DNA of 64,000 nt from Telopea speciosissima (Eukaryota; Streptophyta; Magnoliopsida; Proteales; Proteaceae), in the NCBI RefSeq assembly GCF_018873765.1, contig NC_057924.1, forward strand, positions 7,812,001 to 7,876,000. Reading direction: 5' to 3'. Below are positions 1-11,704 of this stretch, in pieces; within the stretch, counting starts at the first letter, position 1, and each line of letters opens with the position of its first letter. The position numbers and the translations under genes were made by a program. The notes under the pieces were generated by a model. The model searched no databases and was not told the origin of the DNA. It saw only the letters and a list, made by a program, of their open reading frames with translations.

Positions 1-151
1 ATCGTTCAAGCACAATAATTTATTTTGCAGTTTCCTTGTTAAAATTTCTGTACTTTTTGCTATATGCTCTCATTTGGAATTTTCTTTAGAGTTTTATAGA
101 ATTCAATCTGAAGTTCTTTCAGTAATTTTTTCTCCCATATGTATGAAAAAG

Positions 152-3100
152 GTGCAATGGGCTGGGTTTGACAAGCTAGAATGTGATGGAGATGTCATCC
201 GTCAAGTTCTCTTGCTGGGTTATCGATCTGGTTTCCAGGTTTGGGACGTTGAGGAAGCTAATAATGTGCTTGAGCTAGTATCCAGGCATGATGGACCTGT
301 TTCTTTTTTGCAAATGCAACCAAAGCCAATTGCATCAAAGAGATCAGAAGACAAGTTTGTAGACGTTCGTCCATTGCTTGTTGTTGCTGGAGATGGAATG
401 CTTTCTGGAGGTGGTAATAACCAGGATGGGAATGCGAATGTTACTACTTGCCAAGAGTCTGCAAATGGCAACTTTGTTCCCACAGTTGTTCGGTTTTATT
501 CCTTGCGGTCTCAATCTTATGTACATATTCTGAAGTTCAGATCTGCTGTTTACTCAGTAAGGTGCAGTCCTCGAGTTGTAGCTATTTCTCAGGCAGCGCA
601 GGTATATTACTTGTTTGTGCTTCTCATTCAGTGATATCTTAGCTCAAACAACGATTGAAAAAAGGCTTACATTTTCCTTTTCTCTTTTCATTTTATTGCA
701 GATACATTGTTTTGATGCTGTAACATTGGAGAGAGAATATACTATTGTTACATGTCCTATAGTTTCGGGTAGTATTGGTTCTGGTGGTATTGGCTATGGA
801 CCGCTTGCATTGGGTCCCAGGTGGTTGGCTTATAGTGGAAGTCCTGTTTTAGTTTCAAATACAGGCCGTGTCAGTCCACAACATCTTACACCTGCTGCAA
901 GTTTCTCTGGTTCTTCAGATGGCAGCCTAGTGGCACATTATGCAAAAGAATCAAGCAAGCAACTTGCTGCTGGTATAGTGACCCTCGGAGATATGGGATA
1001 CAAGAAGCTGTCAAGGTATTGTTCTGAACTCCTACCAGATTGCAATAATTCTCTGAAACCTGGAAGTCCGGGCTGGAAAAACAACGGCACTGTCAACGGC
1101 CATTTGCTAGATACAGATAACATTGGAATGGTATGCTTTTCTCTCAATGTTATTATCTTGTGCTGTTGCTAAAAACTCTTGTGAGCTATGTTAATGTACA
1201 TATTTTTTTGATTCACTTGATTTGTTCCACTGAATCTACTTCTTGATGAATATTTGGATGTTTGTGCGTTTAACATGTTTCCCATTATTCCAAGCAAATC
1301 CACTGTTGTTAACTCAAGATTTTACCCTGTTATATCCCAAAACTGATTTCAAATCTTCTCAGTCAAAAGCATAAGTTTCCTTTCCTTGGCCTACTTTTCT
1401 CTGTGAAGAAAACAAGTGCTGTTATGATAACTATTCTATTTAACTGTATTTGTTCTTTGTTTGACAGTATGACCTATCTTGACTGCTGCAGGTAATTGTC
1501 CGGGATATTGTCTCTAAATCTGTTATAACCCAGTTTAGAGCACATAGGAGTCCTATTTCTTCATTGTGCTTTGATCATAGTGGAATCCTGTTGGTGACTG
1601 CTTCAATTCAAGGTCACAACATCAATGTCTTCCGTATAATACCCCCACTTGCAGGAAATTCATCCGGATCTGATGCTGGTGGTTCTTATGCGCATCTTTA
1701 CCGGCTGCAACGTGGCTTCACTAATGCGGTAATAGTATGATATTTGTTTTATCTTTTAATCAAATAGTTTTTGGCATTTCCTTGGTACTACTTTATTCTT
1801 CCATTTGTTATCAGGTTATACAGGACATCAGTTTCAGTGAGGACAGCCACTGGATTATGATAAGTTCCTCAAGGGGAACGAGTCACTTGTTTGCAATATC
1901 TCCTTCAGGAGGGTCTGTAAACCCTCAGTCTACTGGTTCTGGTCTTATTAATGGCAACAATGGCCTGGGTGTGATGACTAAGACTGCGGTTCGTTGGCCA
2001 CCAAATTCAGGTCCGTCAAAGCTCAATCAACAGAGCTTTTGTGCATCTGGTCCCCCTGTTACATTGACAGTTGTTAGCAGAATAAAGAATGGGAATAATG
2101 GGTGGAAAGGCACTATGAGTGGTGCTGCTGCAGCTGCGACTGGCAGGGTCAGTTCCCTTTCTGGGGCTATTGCTTCTGCTTTCCACAACTGCAAAGGAAA
2201 TGATTTGTATGCAAATGACAGGTCATTGAGTACCAAGTACCATCTTCTGGTTTTCTCTCCTTCTGGTTGCGTGATTCAATATGTGTTACGTCTATCTAAT
2301 GGGCCAGAGTCTGGGACAGTTTTGTCGGGATTGAGCACTCCTTATGAATCATCTCCAGATAATGATGCAAGGTTGGTTGTGGAAGCACTCCAGAAGTGGG
2401 ATATATGTCAAAGGCAAACTCGAAGAGATCGAGAAGATAATCTTGACATTTATGGTGAACAGGGTAATGGTAGAAAAATTTTCCCTGAGGGAGTAAAGAG
2501 GATGAATCCTATTTATCCTTCTGAAGGGCATGCGCTTACAAAAGTGAAGATCAATGCTGAGGAAAAAAATCATTTGTATATCTCAGAAGCTGAACTGCAG
2601 ATGCATGAAGCTCGGATTCCTCTGTGGGCAAAATCTGAGGTATTTTCTTATGATGCGGACAAAACCATAAACTTTTCTACACTTGTTTTTGCTGGTACTT
2701 TGACCTTACAGATTTCGCATTTTGTATTCTTAGTTCTCATAATTGTCTGTCAGATATACTTTCAGGTAATGATGATAGATGGCGTGAAGACAGTAGGGGA
2801 AAATGCTTCAGGAGGGGAAATTGAGATTGAAAGGATTCCAGCTCGCATGATTGAAGCAAGATCAAAAGATTTGGTTCCAGTGTTTGACCATCTTCAGACC
2901 CCAAAATTTCAACAGCCAAGGTGCACTGCCATTCTCTTAGTTTGTTATCTATGTATGATGTTCTCTTTTACTTGTCGACATAGGCTATATATTTCATCTT
3001 TGTTCTTGTATTTTGGAGATGCTTTGTATTAGTAATAATTCGACTGATGACAGGGTCATGCTGCTTGTTATTCAATCCGGCACGAATTTGTCCCACATTG

Positions 3101-3877
3101 GAACAAACAGAAGATGAGAATTGGTTCTCTCATAATTCATGGATCCACCAACATTAGAGTTTAGTTGAACAGTTAATTCCTTTGTACCATTCTTTCTACC
3201 TTTTGCTTTCGGTGCTCATAGAATACCTTATTTGTGGCTGCTTCAACCTTGCTGTTGCTTGCATATCCTAAATTTTAAGTCCAAGTGTCCAACTCAGCTT
3301 TTACTACAAGTTAGAGAGCAGTTAATTATGATTTGTTTCATAGAAATCAACATCTGAAATTGTTAACAGGCTTGCTTCCTTTTCTTTCTTTGTTGAGGGG
3401 ACTAATCATCTTGGTGTATCAGCCATTTTAGCTTTTTTGAAAGCGAGAGTTAAGCATGTTGACTGTCTGCAGTTACAGGAGTATGTAAACTGTTCCTTTT
3501 TTTTTCCCCCTTAATTCAGGATGCCTGCTTTAGATAACAATCGAAACTGTTCACCTCAACAAAGGTCTGGCCTGTCTGAAGATGGGAGGCTTTCATGCAG
3601 AAGCAGCTGTAGCTCTCTTGACTGTATGTCTGAAGTTGGCACTATGGTGGGTGAACTTCAGAGTGGCATTGAAGAAAATGGTTGGGGTGGTCGCCGAACT
3701 TCATCGGAATCAACTGAGGGCTTTGTAAATAACAATGACAGCCCCATGACGAAGACTCGGCTCGAGTTTGTAAATAATAGAGAGAGTCTGATGGATACCG
3801 ACCTCGAGTTTGTAAATAACAATAAAGAGAGCCTGAAGATGGAGAATCACTTAGAGAACGACAATGAGTTGGACTAA
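152..3877 (+). CDS. ATG18: Autophagy-related protein 18, BCAS3-domain class (ATG18f/g/h type), 5' part outside window
   Basis: Plant ATG18 proteins are WD40 beta-propeller (PROPPIN) proteins that bind phosphoinositides and act in autophagosome formation. Six exons are visible: 152-601, 702-1130, 1492-1728, 1815-2639, 2766-2920 and 3520-3877 (TAA). They join in phase to 817 residues. The first visible exon begins V-Q-W-A-G-F-D-K-L-E after a weak AAAAG acceptor, so the start codon and roughly the first 100 residues lie to the left; bases 1-151 are intron. Propeller blades run to about residue 450. The phosphoinositide-binding FRRG motif appears as the divergent YRLQRG (about residues 363-368), as in the long plant ATG18 paralogues. 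The C-terminal half has the BCAS3-type region (around LLVFSPSGCVIQYVL and HEARIPLWAKSE). The acidic tail repeats F-V-N-N three times. The family is clear; the choice between f, g and h is not certain. Confidence 0.93.
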
Positions 3878-4510
3878 AGGTAAAGTAATTCTGATTGAAC
3901 GTAACCCATGGAGTACTTTGCATGTTAGTATTTGCCATAACAGTAGTTTGTGGATTTCATAACTGAAGTAATCGTTTGATAGAATCATAGAACTGTATGT
4001 TGATAGAATCCTATTGTGCCATATATGTGTTTGGTTATATGCCTAAATCACTATGACAAATTCCAATTTGCTTGTCAAGTCTTATCATAGGCTTCCAGCA
4101 ACCCTTCACTTTTAGGTTCCTATAAATCATGTAGATGATGGTCCTGGTTTTTTTTTTTTTGGGTTCATTAGATAATAAATTAAAAAAGATGTTGATGATT
4201 TTTATATATTGGCATGCAGCAGGTGATGGTTGGACTTCAACTAAGTGTTTCATCCTCCTCGGGTGTGTGACAAATTCTTTTTATTCTCCTACGAGGTTTA
4301 TTAACTAGTGTTAATATTTGTGGGTGATAATGTAGAGAAGAGAGCGGAACAAGAGTTTACTACTACCAGGGAACTGTGGATATTGTGGTGGGGATTCCAT
4401 TTCTGTTTGACATTGTAAATAGCAGATTCTTGGATATATTTTCCAATGGTCAGTTGTAATAATATGTAAATAATACAAGCACCATAAAGTGTTTCCAAGT
4501 ACGAATTTTC
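3878..4510. other. 3' flank of ATG18, no gene
   Basis: AT-rich sequence after the ATG18 stop codon, probably the 3' UTR and flank. It holds a short T-run near 4148. I see no further open exon on either strand. Confidence 0.6.
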
Positions 4511-5033
4511 CTCTAAGACTATGATTGGTTGCAATGCAAATTAAAGCAAAGGGAAGGGAAAGGAAAATTTTCAAACCTAAAAAAGAAATTCTGGTAATTA
4601 TTATCTCATGTGACTATATATCATTCCATGTTTGGTTATTAAATTTTACTTCATTTTCCATCCAATTCCTTTTGATTTAAAAAATAAAATATAAATTACA
4701 TATAAAATTTATCATTACTAAAAACGATAAGAAATTGTGAATTTCAGTTCACTTTCCATCCAATTCCTTTTGATTTAAAAAGTAAAATAAAAATTACTTG
4801 TAAAAATCATTATTAAAAATGATAAGAAATTCTGAATTTCACTTCACTTTCCATCCAATTCCCTTTGATTTAAAAAGTAAAATAAAAATAATATGTAAAT
4901 ATATTCTTACTATAAAGGATAAGAAATTTAAGTAAATTATACAATCATATGAGATAATGATTACAAAAATTTCGTTTTTAGTTTTGAAAATATCCCTTCC
5001 CTTTAAATCCCTATGCAACCAAACGAAGCTACA
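4511..5033. mobile_element. Foldback MITE (family A) with an internal tandem repeat
   Basis: The two ends are about 100-bp inverted copies of each other: the left arm has GGTTGCAA, then GGGAAGGGA, then an ATTATCTCAT block, and the right arm has the same blocks in reverse complement, ending GCAACCAAACGAAGC. The interior (about 4645-4925) is three tandem copies of a 95-98 bp unit starting TTCCATCCAATTCC. No coding capacity. Related copies lie at 9890-10065 (partial) and 60328-60670. I could not identify a clean target-site duplication. Confidence 0.75.
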
Positions 5034-5179
5034 GATTATAGAGAGATAGAGAGAGAGAGAGAGTAGCTTCGCCGTTAAGCCGACTAGGGGGAGTTTTTTT
5101 TTCTTTTTGAGAATAAAAATTTTATAAACTAAAGAGACGAATATAAAAAGGAGTTGGAGTCTAGGCCTTTACGGCCAAA

Positions 5180-5960
5180 TTAGAGATTACAGCAGAACTC
5201 ATAATTCCTAATCATACTAAACTTTAAGTCCAAGTCCTGGGCAATAGAACTGATATATAAAAGATGTTGAAGAAGATGCCACAGCCAAGGATTGGTATTG
5301 GGAGAAGGAAGAATACTGGAGATCAGCTGATTCGAACACCACACTTCCTTTATCTTCAAACCTAAACTGGAGGCATGATCTAACCCTGTACGAATACAAA
5401 CTAACTCTGATTTCAACTTGTGGGAAGATAAGGCTGTGTACATGACTCTAATATTTTGTGCCTATTTATGACCATTAATGGTTGTAAGCTTCTTAGGGTT
5501 AGGATGTGTTTTGGCTGATCTTGACCAATTCCAAATCATCCGTGACGGCTTTGGATTCCTATTCCGGGGTTTTACAACTGTGTTGGCTTGTCTGTAAGTA
5601 AGACAAAACAAAATATGAGAGAACTGTCTTGAAAGTTGGAGACAATCCCTTAAGAAACGAGCAATCAGCCATGGATACGATGAGACCAGTCCTCCAAGAA
5701 GATTAATAATTGTCAAACTATCACTTTCCAAAAATGATAGCCGTCAATGTTTATCAGAAGCAATTTGTAGAGCTGTGTTCTAATAGCTAAAGTTTCGGCA
5801 ATTAAAGCATAAGAAACACCAAATATAGTCAGTAAATGCAGCAAGAAATTCCCCAATCACGATTTCTGAAAATTCCTCCTGTGCCAGCATGATTAGTGGA
5901 GCCAAAAACAAGTGCCATCCACATTAAGAGTCTATGATTTGGACTCTTTACTTATCCTAC
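5180..5960 (-). pseudogene. Non-LTR retrotransposon RNase H fragments
   Basis: Two successive minus-strand pieces resemble the C-terminal RNase H domain of plant LINE-type elements. One (about 5462-5960) reads ESDSLTIINLLGGL and then YRQANTV, the usual end of that domain, preceded by a degenerate AGTGGIFRN stretch. The other (5180-5443) reads IRTGLDHASSLGLK then VWCSNQLISSIL. Stops and frame changes separate them, so this is decayed debris; they may come from two different insertions. Identification is from motif pattern only. Confidence 0.6.
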
Positions 5961-7664
5961 ATATTAAAATATGGGTGTCATTAGGGTGGTTGGAGACTAG
6001 GTGGGCCCCTGACCATCTTTATCAAAATGGTCAGATTGGTTGCACCGACTGACTTACTCCCATATGGATGGAGCTGGCAGCCACCATTACTAGATAGATA
6101 TGTGGTTATGAATTCCAGACATGAATATTAAGAAGAAGATTTTATATGCCCATATAGAGATATTGTTTCAATGGCCGTCAGTATTCCCACAAGGCCAACC
6201 ATGGCATGGCTGAGTGAGTTTGTGGTAAAGTCACCTAGGCCTTTTGTTATTGGTGAAGCTTGGTCTTAGTCTAATCTAAGAAGTATTGCTCATTTTTTTA
6301 GGTTTTTTCCTTTCAATCGACCTGAATTGTTTGTACTCTTGAGAATTAGGGTTTTTTTAAAAAAAATATTATAACGCATTAAACACTATATAAAACAATG
6401 ATCTTGCAAGGAGGCGGCCGGTGTGTGAGGATCGTAATTTCTTCATCAGAATAATGGAATTGAAGCTTTGATTTATCGTTTGACCAGGGGCGTAACCCAT
6501 CTTGAGTGAACCACGTAAATCATTATGTTTGAATGTGTGCGATTTCCTATCCTTTTTTCTATTGTGTTCTTAATTCCTAACACCTTCCCCATTGGCCTAG
6601 GTGGCCAATTGCCACCCATACTACTCCTGGGCAGTTACTCATTAGGTCTCTAATATGTTGCACTTATGATCTCCTTCCCATATGTTTTTTTACATGAGAT
6701 ATTTTTTTGGGAGGATTCACTTTGATCATGAAAATTGTAGGCTTTCGTTTGACAAAAGAGAGAGAGAGGTTTTGTGCAAGGTGGAATGGTGGGCACATCT
6801 TGGCCGAGTTCCAACATGATTTTTGTCATGTGGTAAGTCAGTTGGGGCCCAAATTTCATTGAGTAATACTACTCACCTTACAAATTTTTAATGAATAGGA
6901 CTTGCCCTAAATTGCTCATTTCAATTGTGGGATGAAATGAACCTTACCACGTTTCAAATTCAAGTGGATATTACTGGTTAAGGATGAATCATGGTTGGAT
7001 GACTTCATATATATATATTTTTAAAGAGGGTGGGGGCAAAAATGCCCCTGATCTAGCGAGTATAGAAAGAATTACCTAGTCTAATGGAACTATTTGTGCT
7101 ACGTGGAAAGGTGATATGATCATTTTGATTGTTGAATATAGAGGACATGGTCTAGATTAGCCACATGCCAAATTTTAGAGCCTAATTCCATTGAACACTC
7201 TTCCTTATATGTTGATGCACGCCTACTATTACTCCTCCACTATTGGATTTCTCCTAAATTTTCAATGCTTTTGTTCTCCACTTAGAAAATTATGTTTGAA
7301 TTGAAACTTGAGGTGTGCATAGTGGACCATAGGATGTACTAATCCATAAAATTTCAGCTCTATCCTACGTGGCAAATGTAAACTTGCATTCTAGAATTTT
7401 TTAATCTATCAATATAGGAATCTCGCACACAAAAGAGAGGGGGGGGGGGGACAAATTTTTCATTATATGGTGAATCATCCAATTGAGTTAGAGTTTGAAA
7501 GTAATAGTTGCTTAATACACGGTGTCCTCTTCCCATTCAACAATCTGGGTTTCTCCACTTGATATGCCACATGGTAAAAGTTGGGGGAGGGGGGGGGGGG
7601 TTGAGTAACCTTTGGAGACACCTTGCCCAAGCTATTTTTTTGCCAAGGAAAATATGTACCATAA
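5961..7664. other. Intergenic sequence, no gene seen
   Basis: AT-rich non-coding sequence with poly-G runs near 7440-7450 and 7590-7600 and an (AT)n run near 7007-7020. No open exon or protein similarity was recognised on either strand. Confidence 0.55.
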
Positions 7665-7850
7665 TACATAGATGGGAAAAAGTTTTGTGTCGGAAGTGTG
7701 GCCTACACCAGCACTCCCATGAGTCTATCTCTCTCCTCCCCATGTGAAAAGACATCTCCATCCCCTTATTTTAAGAAAGAGAGAGAGAGACTCATGGGAG
7801 TGCTAGCGTAGGCCACACTTCGGTACAGAAAACTACTTCCCTACATAGAT
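7665..7850. mobile_element. Mutator-type foldback MITE (family B) with 9-bp target duplication
   Basis: The element at 7674-7841 has long terminal inverted repeats: the left end begins GGGAAAAAGTTTTGTGTCGG, and the right end read in reverse begins GGGAAGTAGTTTTCTGTACC, both followed by GAAGTGTGGCCTAC. Perfect 9-bp direct repeats TACATAGAT flank it (7665-7673 and 7842-7850), the duplication length typical of Mutator-like elements. The centre is a CT/GA-rich loop. A second member with its own 9-bp duplication lies at 30679-30873. Confidence 0.88.
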
Positions 7851-8955
7851 ATTCAAACATAGGCACGTACTGAAAATGAAGTTTTGTTTTGGTGTTTTTT
7901 TATTCAGAAGTCTTCTAGATACTTCTTGATATAAATAAATATTAAAAAATAAGTGATATAAAGACATTAATGAATCAGGATTGAAAACAAATGATGGGTT
8001 TAAAATTCAAATAAAATAAAAAAAGCAAAGACTAGATATGCTAGTGGTATACCGTAAGCTTGCAAGTATATCTCTTAATCTCCCTTTGAGGAATGGTAAT
8101 GAGGGACTCATATCAAAAGAGGGAGGAGAGAGAAAGACACATAAAATGTTAATTTACGGTATACCGTTAGCATACCCACCCATCCCCCTAATAAAAAATT
8201 AGGGTAAATTCGATTCAAATTCAAATTATGGCAAAAAGGACGCGGTAAATCCTTAAGAATTAGTTTGGGAAACGTACTTCTCTCATTATTGTCGATTTCA
8301 CCAAAAAAATCTGAACCTAAAAAATGTATGAGTCGTGTCAGAGTTGCTGTCACCCTGACATCCGGTGGAAATCTCCCTCCCCGCAATCCCTTCTCTGCCC
8401 ACTCTCTCTCTCTCTCTCTCCATCTGAACGGCGATGGTATTGCAGAGGTATATGCAGAGATATATCATTTCAATTCCTCTCTCTTCTCTCCTCTTCCCTA
8501 ACCCTCTCAATCTCTTTCTGATTTATGCTGTCCTCTCTCCTCTACCGTAACCCTCTCAATCTCTTCCTGATTCTGCCAGGTCCACGATTGGAAGTTGACT
8601 CACAAGGTGGAGTGCGACCCCATGGAGCGGTGATTCGCTGTTAACGCCATAAGGTGGAGTGCGCCATTTGGATTCTTGTTCTTAATCTTTATTTCGTTCT
8701 ATTTTGGACATTCGATTAAAATCACAGCATGTAAGAATGGCATTGTGTTGCTGTGTACGTAATATCAAAATTGAGAATTGATTGAAGTCCAATATTAACA
8801 ACACCTTAGCATCCCAAATTATGTTGGATGATCTAATTATTTATTTAGTATGGGTATCTCAAGAAATTTATACTTGAGAACCCAAATGTTATGAATTTTT
8901 CTCTTTATGTACATGTGGTGTCTAACATCTGTAATGTAAACATTGCAATACTCAG

Positions 8956-9114
8956 CTTGATGATATTGCAATTTCATCAGCAGGGTTTGCAATCAAGCTT
9001 GAGAAAACAGGGAAGTTCCCTGATCCACCCAAGCAAAAATTCAATTTTGATTTCTTGAATTTTATTCTCGCATTAACTCTTGAACACAGAGCTCTAGCTA
9101 GTTATGGATCTTGA
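8956..9114 (+). pseudogene. Exon-like open stretch, possible terminal exon of an unknown gene
   Basis: After a plausible acceptor (ACTCAG, ending 8955) there are 52 open codons and a TGA, beginning LDDIAISSAGFAIKLEKTG and continuing with FPDPPKQKF. The composition looks protein-like rather than random, but I do not recognise it and cannot attach it to other exons. It may be a relic or captured gene fragment. Confidence 0.25.
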
Positions 9115-9221
9115 ATCATGAAACCAGCCACCCTCTTTTACTAACCCCAGAAACCCAATGCAGTTGGGGAACTCTCTGTTGGTTGTGACAACACTTAAAC
9201 AGCAAAAGCAGACATACTTAC

Positions 9222-9331
9222 CCAACTTCTGATGCTTTTAACTGTTCTTGGAACTTATTTTCCTCTTCATCATCCTCACACAAACTTTCAAAATCATCAG
9301 AAAAAGAGAGCACTCCAGACAGATCTTGCTA
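9222..9331 (-). pseudogene. Exon-like acidic open stretch ending in a consensus donor
   Basis: Read on the minus strand this gives DLSGVLSFSDDFESLCEDDE followed by EENKFQEQLKASEVG and then a consensus GTAAGT donor at 9221. The acidic, protein-like composition and perfect donor suggest an internal exon, but no partner exons or known family were recognised. Confidence 0.25.
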
Positions 9332-9889
9332 CACTGTTCACATCAAAACTAGGTTTCCTAAGTTATTGTGCACTCGTTTCAGACCACCATCCAATTCTAA
9401 ATCATGATTAGTGAAAACTAGAGGCTTCTCAATCCAATCAAAGCCAATTCTTACTGAGTTGGTGAAAGCCAAGATGAAACCAACGATAAAAGCGGAAGAG
9501 GAAGATGGATGGACAAGCCCAGGGAGACAGGGTAAAAGCGGAAGAGAAAGATAGATGGGTACGCCCAAGAGAGAGAGAGATTTACCTTGTTCGTATAAGC
9601 AATAACAGATGCAGAGAGAAAGAAAGAGAACCCCAAGAGAGAGATTTACCTGGTTTGTCATGCTCAACTCTCCCACTCTCCCTTTGATTTCGGAAAAACA
9701 TAATCCTCGCGAGATTAATCCGTTGGGTTGGGATTGGGTTTTCAAATAATTACTAGCTGTCACGGTTTTGGGTGAACTGAGGGAGAAGCGGTTCAACGAC
9801 TCAGATTCTACTTGGTGAAATCAATGGTTAACAGAGAACAACGTTCTGCAAGCAAACAAATTCACACGTACGTACCGCGACCACTCACC

Positions 9890-10065
9890 TTAAAATTATT
9901 ACCATATTTGATAAATTTATATATTATTTTTAGGTAAATTTTATTTTATTTTTCAAATCAAAGAAATTTAATTGTAAAGAAAAGTGATTTTTTTTTAGTA
10001 AGAAAGAAAAGTGATTTTTTAAGTGCAAGTAAAATTTAATAACCAAATTTAATAATTTTTTGGAA
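9890..10065. mobile_element. Partial MITE, family A
   Basis: Shares the interior phrases ACCATATTTG, TTTTATTTTTCAAATCAAAG and AAATTTAATAACCAAATTT with the family A copy at 60328-60670, in the same order. The terminal inverted repeats are missing, so this is a truncated copy. Confidence 0.55.
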
Positions 10066-10189
10066 TCGGTTGGGTCCGAAAATAAGTTGCACCCATGTGA
10101 TCAAAATAGGTGATCCATGTATCAATCATGTTCGAAAGAAATTGGAATCTATGTCGTGCAGGATTTTAGATTTTGCTATCTTTGCTCAA

Positions 10190-11100
10190 CCGCCACCAAA
10201 ACCGATATAGTACCGATATGGATATGCTGGTATCGGTTCGTTTCAGATCAGTATCTTGGATTGAAATTTTTTTTAAAAAAAAATAAAATAAAACAAACTA
10301 TTTTTCAAACAATACTTACAATTAGTATATATCAGGATTGTATCAATATCAAGTACCGGCAATACCAATACATATCAGGTGATATGACCAATATGATACC
10401 GATACCTTGAACCATGCTATGCTGCCACTATAGCTTGATCAATAAAACTGGGCATTTGTGACCCAAGAATCCCATGTCAGTCCTAACTCCTACTCAAATT
10501 TGGTGCTCAAAGTAATACTTAAAAACTAAACATGCTATCCGATGTTCATCCATAGTTTTAAAAATCGGCAATCGACTCAATAAATCTCATTGAAGTGGAT
10601 TTGTAGTTTTCAAACCCTAAACAATTTGGGGAAGATGAGGGCATTTTGATTAATTAAAATAAAATTATAACATTTTCAATCACCAGTTAGTGGAGTAGGT
10701 TTTTTTGTTACTTAGTTTGAACCTCAAGAAGGTACATCGAAATTTTCAAACCTCACAGAAGAAAATGTAATTAGGTCAAACCTCAGGGGAGATACGTGAA
10801 ATTTACCCATGATTAAAAACAAAAGATATAAAGACATTCATGACCATGGTTCGTGATCTCGGTATCGGTTGAATCGGATCGGATCCGGATCAGATCAGCG
10901 ACATGGATCAAAATCGCCCAAACTTGAGCAAATATGATACTTTTGTCCCTGTTTTCTTATTAAAAAAAAACTAATTTTTTTATAAATATTTTTACCACTA
11001 TTCGTACAATTAGATCGGATCGATATTGGTATCGATCTCAACCGATACCAATCCGATCCAACTAAAATCGACCAATCCGAGCCGATACATCAAACCATGT
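10190..11100. repeat. Dispersed ACCGATA/GATCGGAT-rich repeat
   Basis: Two patches (about 10190-10420 and 10850-11100) are built from variants of ACCGATAC, GATATCGG and GATCGGATC. The same vocabulary occurs at 28490-28870 and, as an ordered tandem array, at 51880-52480. No coding potential. Confidence 0.6.
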
Positions 11101-11695
11101 TCTAAAGAAGGATTTAGAAGTCAAATATAACCAAACTTAGGGTAGAGAGATTCCAATTGAAATTGATCGATTCCTTGATGATTCTTCTGATTCTGAATCC
11201 AGGATTCCCGACTTGTTGTTTTGTGCTCTAGGACACAATGGTCATTGTATAAAGCAACTTGACATATCGGACATTTGAGTTTGATCTGATCAGACGTAAG
11301 GTACATGTCGGAATCCCAGACCCACGTGTACAACAGCTTTCTTGCATGTTCTGTCGCCAGCTCATCTTCTTATCCTAATCCCAAGACAATGTAATCCAAT
11401 CCAATGGTCCAAACACTCCTCAATTATTTAACATCAAATCTATGCCCTAATCAGAAGCACTTACACCACTTTTGACCGTTTTGACACATCTCCGTATATC
11501 CAAACACTACTTTTCTACTTTCTCTCTTTAATTCACATTCACTCACTCTTCTCTCGATACCCGATAGGCTAACAAACACGTGTCAACCACCCGTGCCTGA
11601 CCCATCTCTAAACTGATAACACATGGCACTCTCTCTTACCTCTTTTCTCTCTCCGCTAGTTTTAGTTACATTCGAGAGAAACTCGGGTGGAGAAA
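11101..11695. promoter_or_regulatory. Upstream region of the U-type cyclin
   Basis: The 600 bases before the cyclin hold G-box cores CACGTG at about 11323 and at 11577-11582, followed by a CT-rich stretch typical of plant 5' leaders. The G-box cores are seen directly; their use as regulatory sites is inference. Confidence 0.4.
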
Positions 11696-11704
11696 ATGGT
11701 GTAA
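11696..11704 (+). promoter_or_regulatory. Two-codon upstream ORF directly abutting the cyclin start codon
   Basis: The bases read ATG GTG TAA and the next three are the cyclin ATG (11705). The upstream ATG is in frame, has a strong context (A at -3, G at +4), and stops after two codons with zero bases before the main start. The main ATG has a weaker +4 base (C). A ribosome terminating here could reinitiate on the adjacent ATG, or the upstream ORF could dampen translation; both are inference. Confidence 0.6.

Larger units (their letters stand above)
7851..9889. other. Intergenic sequence with isolated exon-like scraps
   Basis: No complete gene can be built. It contains CT/GA microsatellites (8404-8420, 9570-9581), a duplicated phrase AACCCTCTCAATCTCTT (near 8500 and 8550), a repeated AAGGTGGAGTGCG (near 8604 and 8651), and two exon-like stretches on opposite strands listed separately. 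A 152-codon minus-strand frame at 9338-9796 reads through a CT microsatellite and resembles nothing I know. Confidence 0.5.

Noticed and set aside
9338-9796. 152-codon minus-strand open frame
   Set aside because: It crosses a CT/GA microsatellite and has low-complexity L/S/P-rich sequence; no family motif or splice support.
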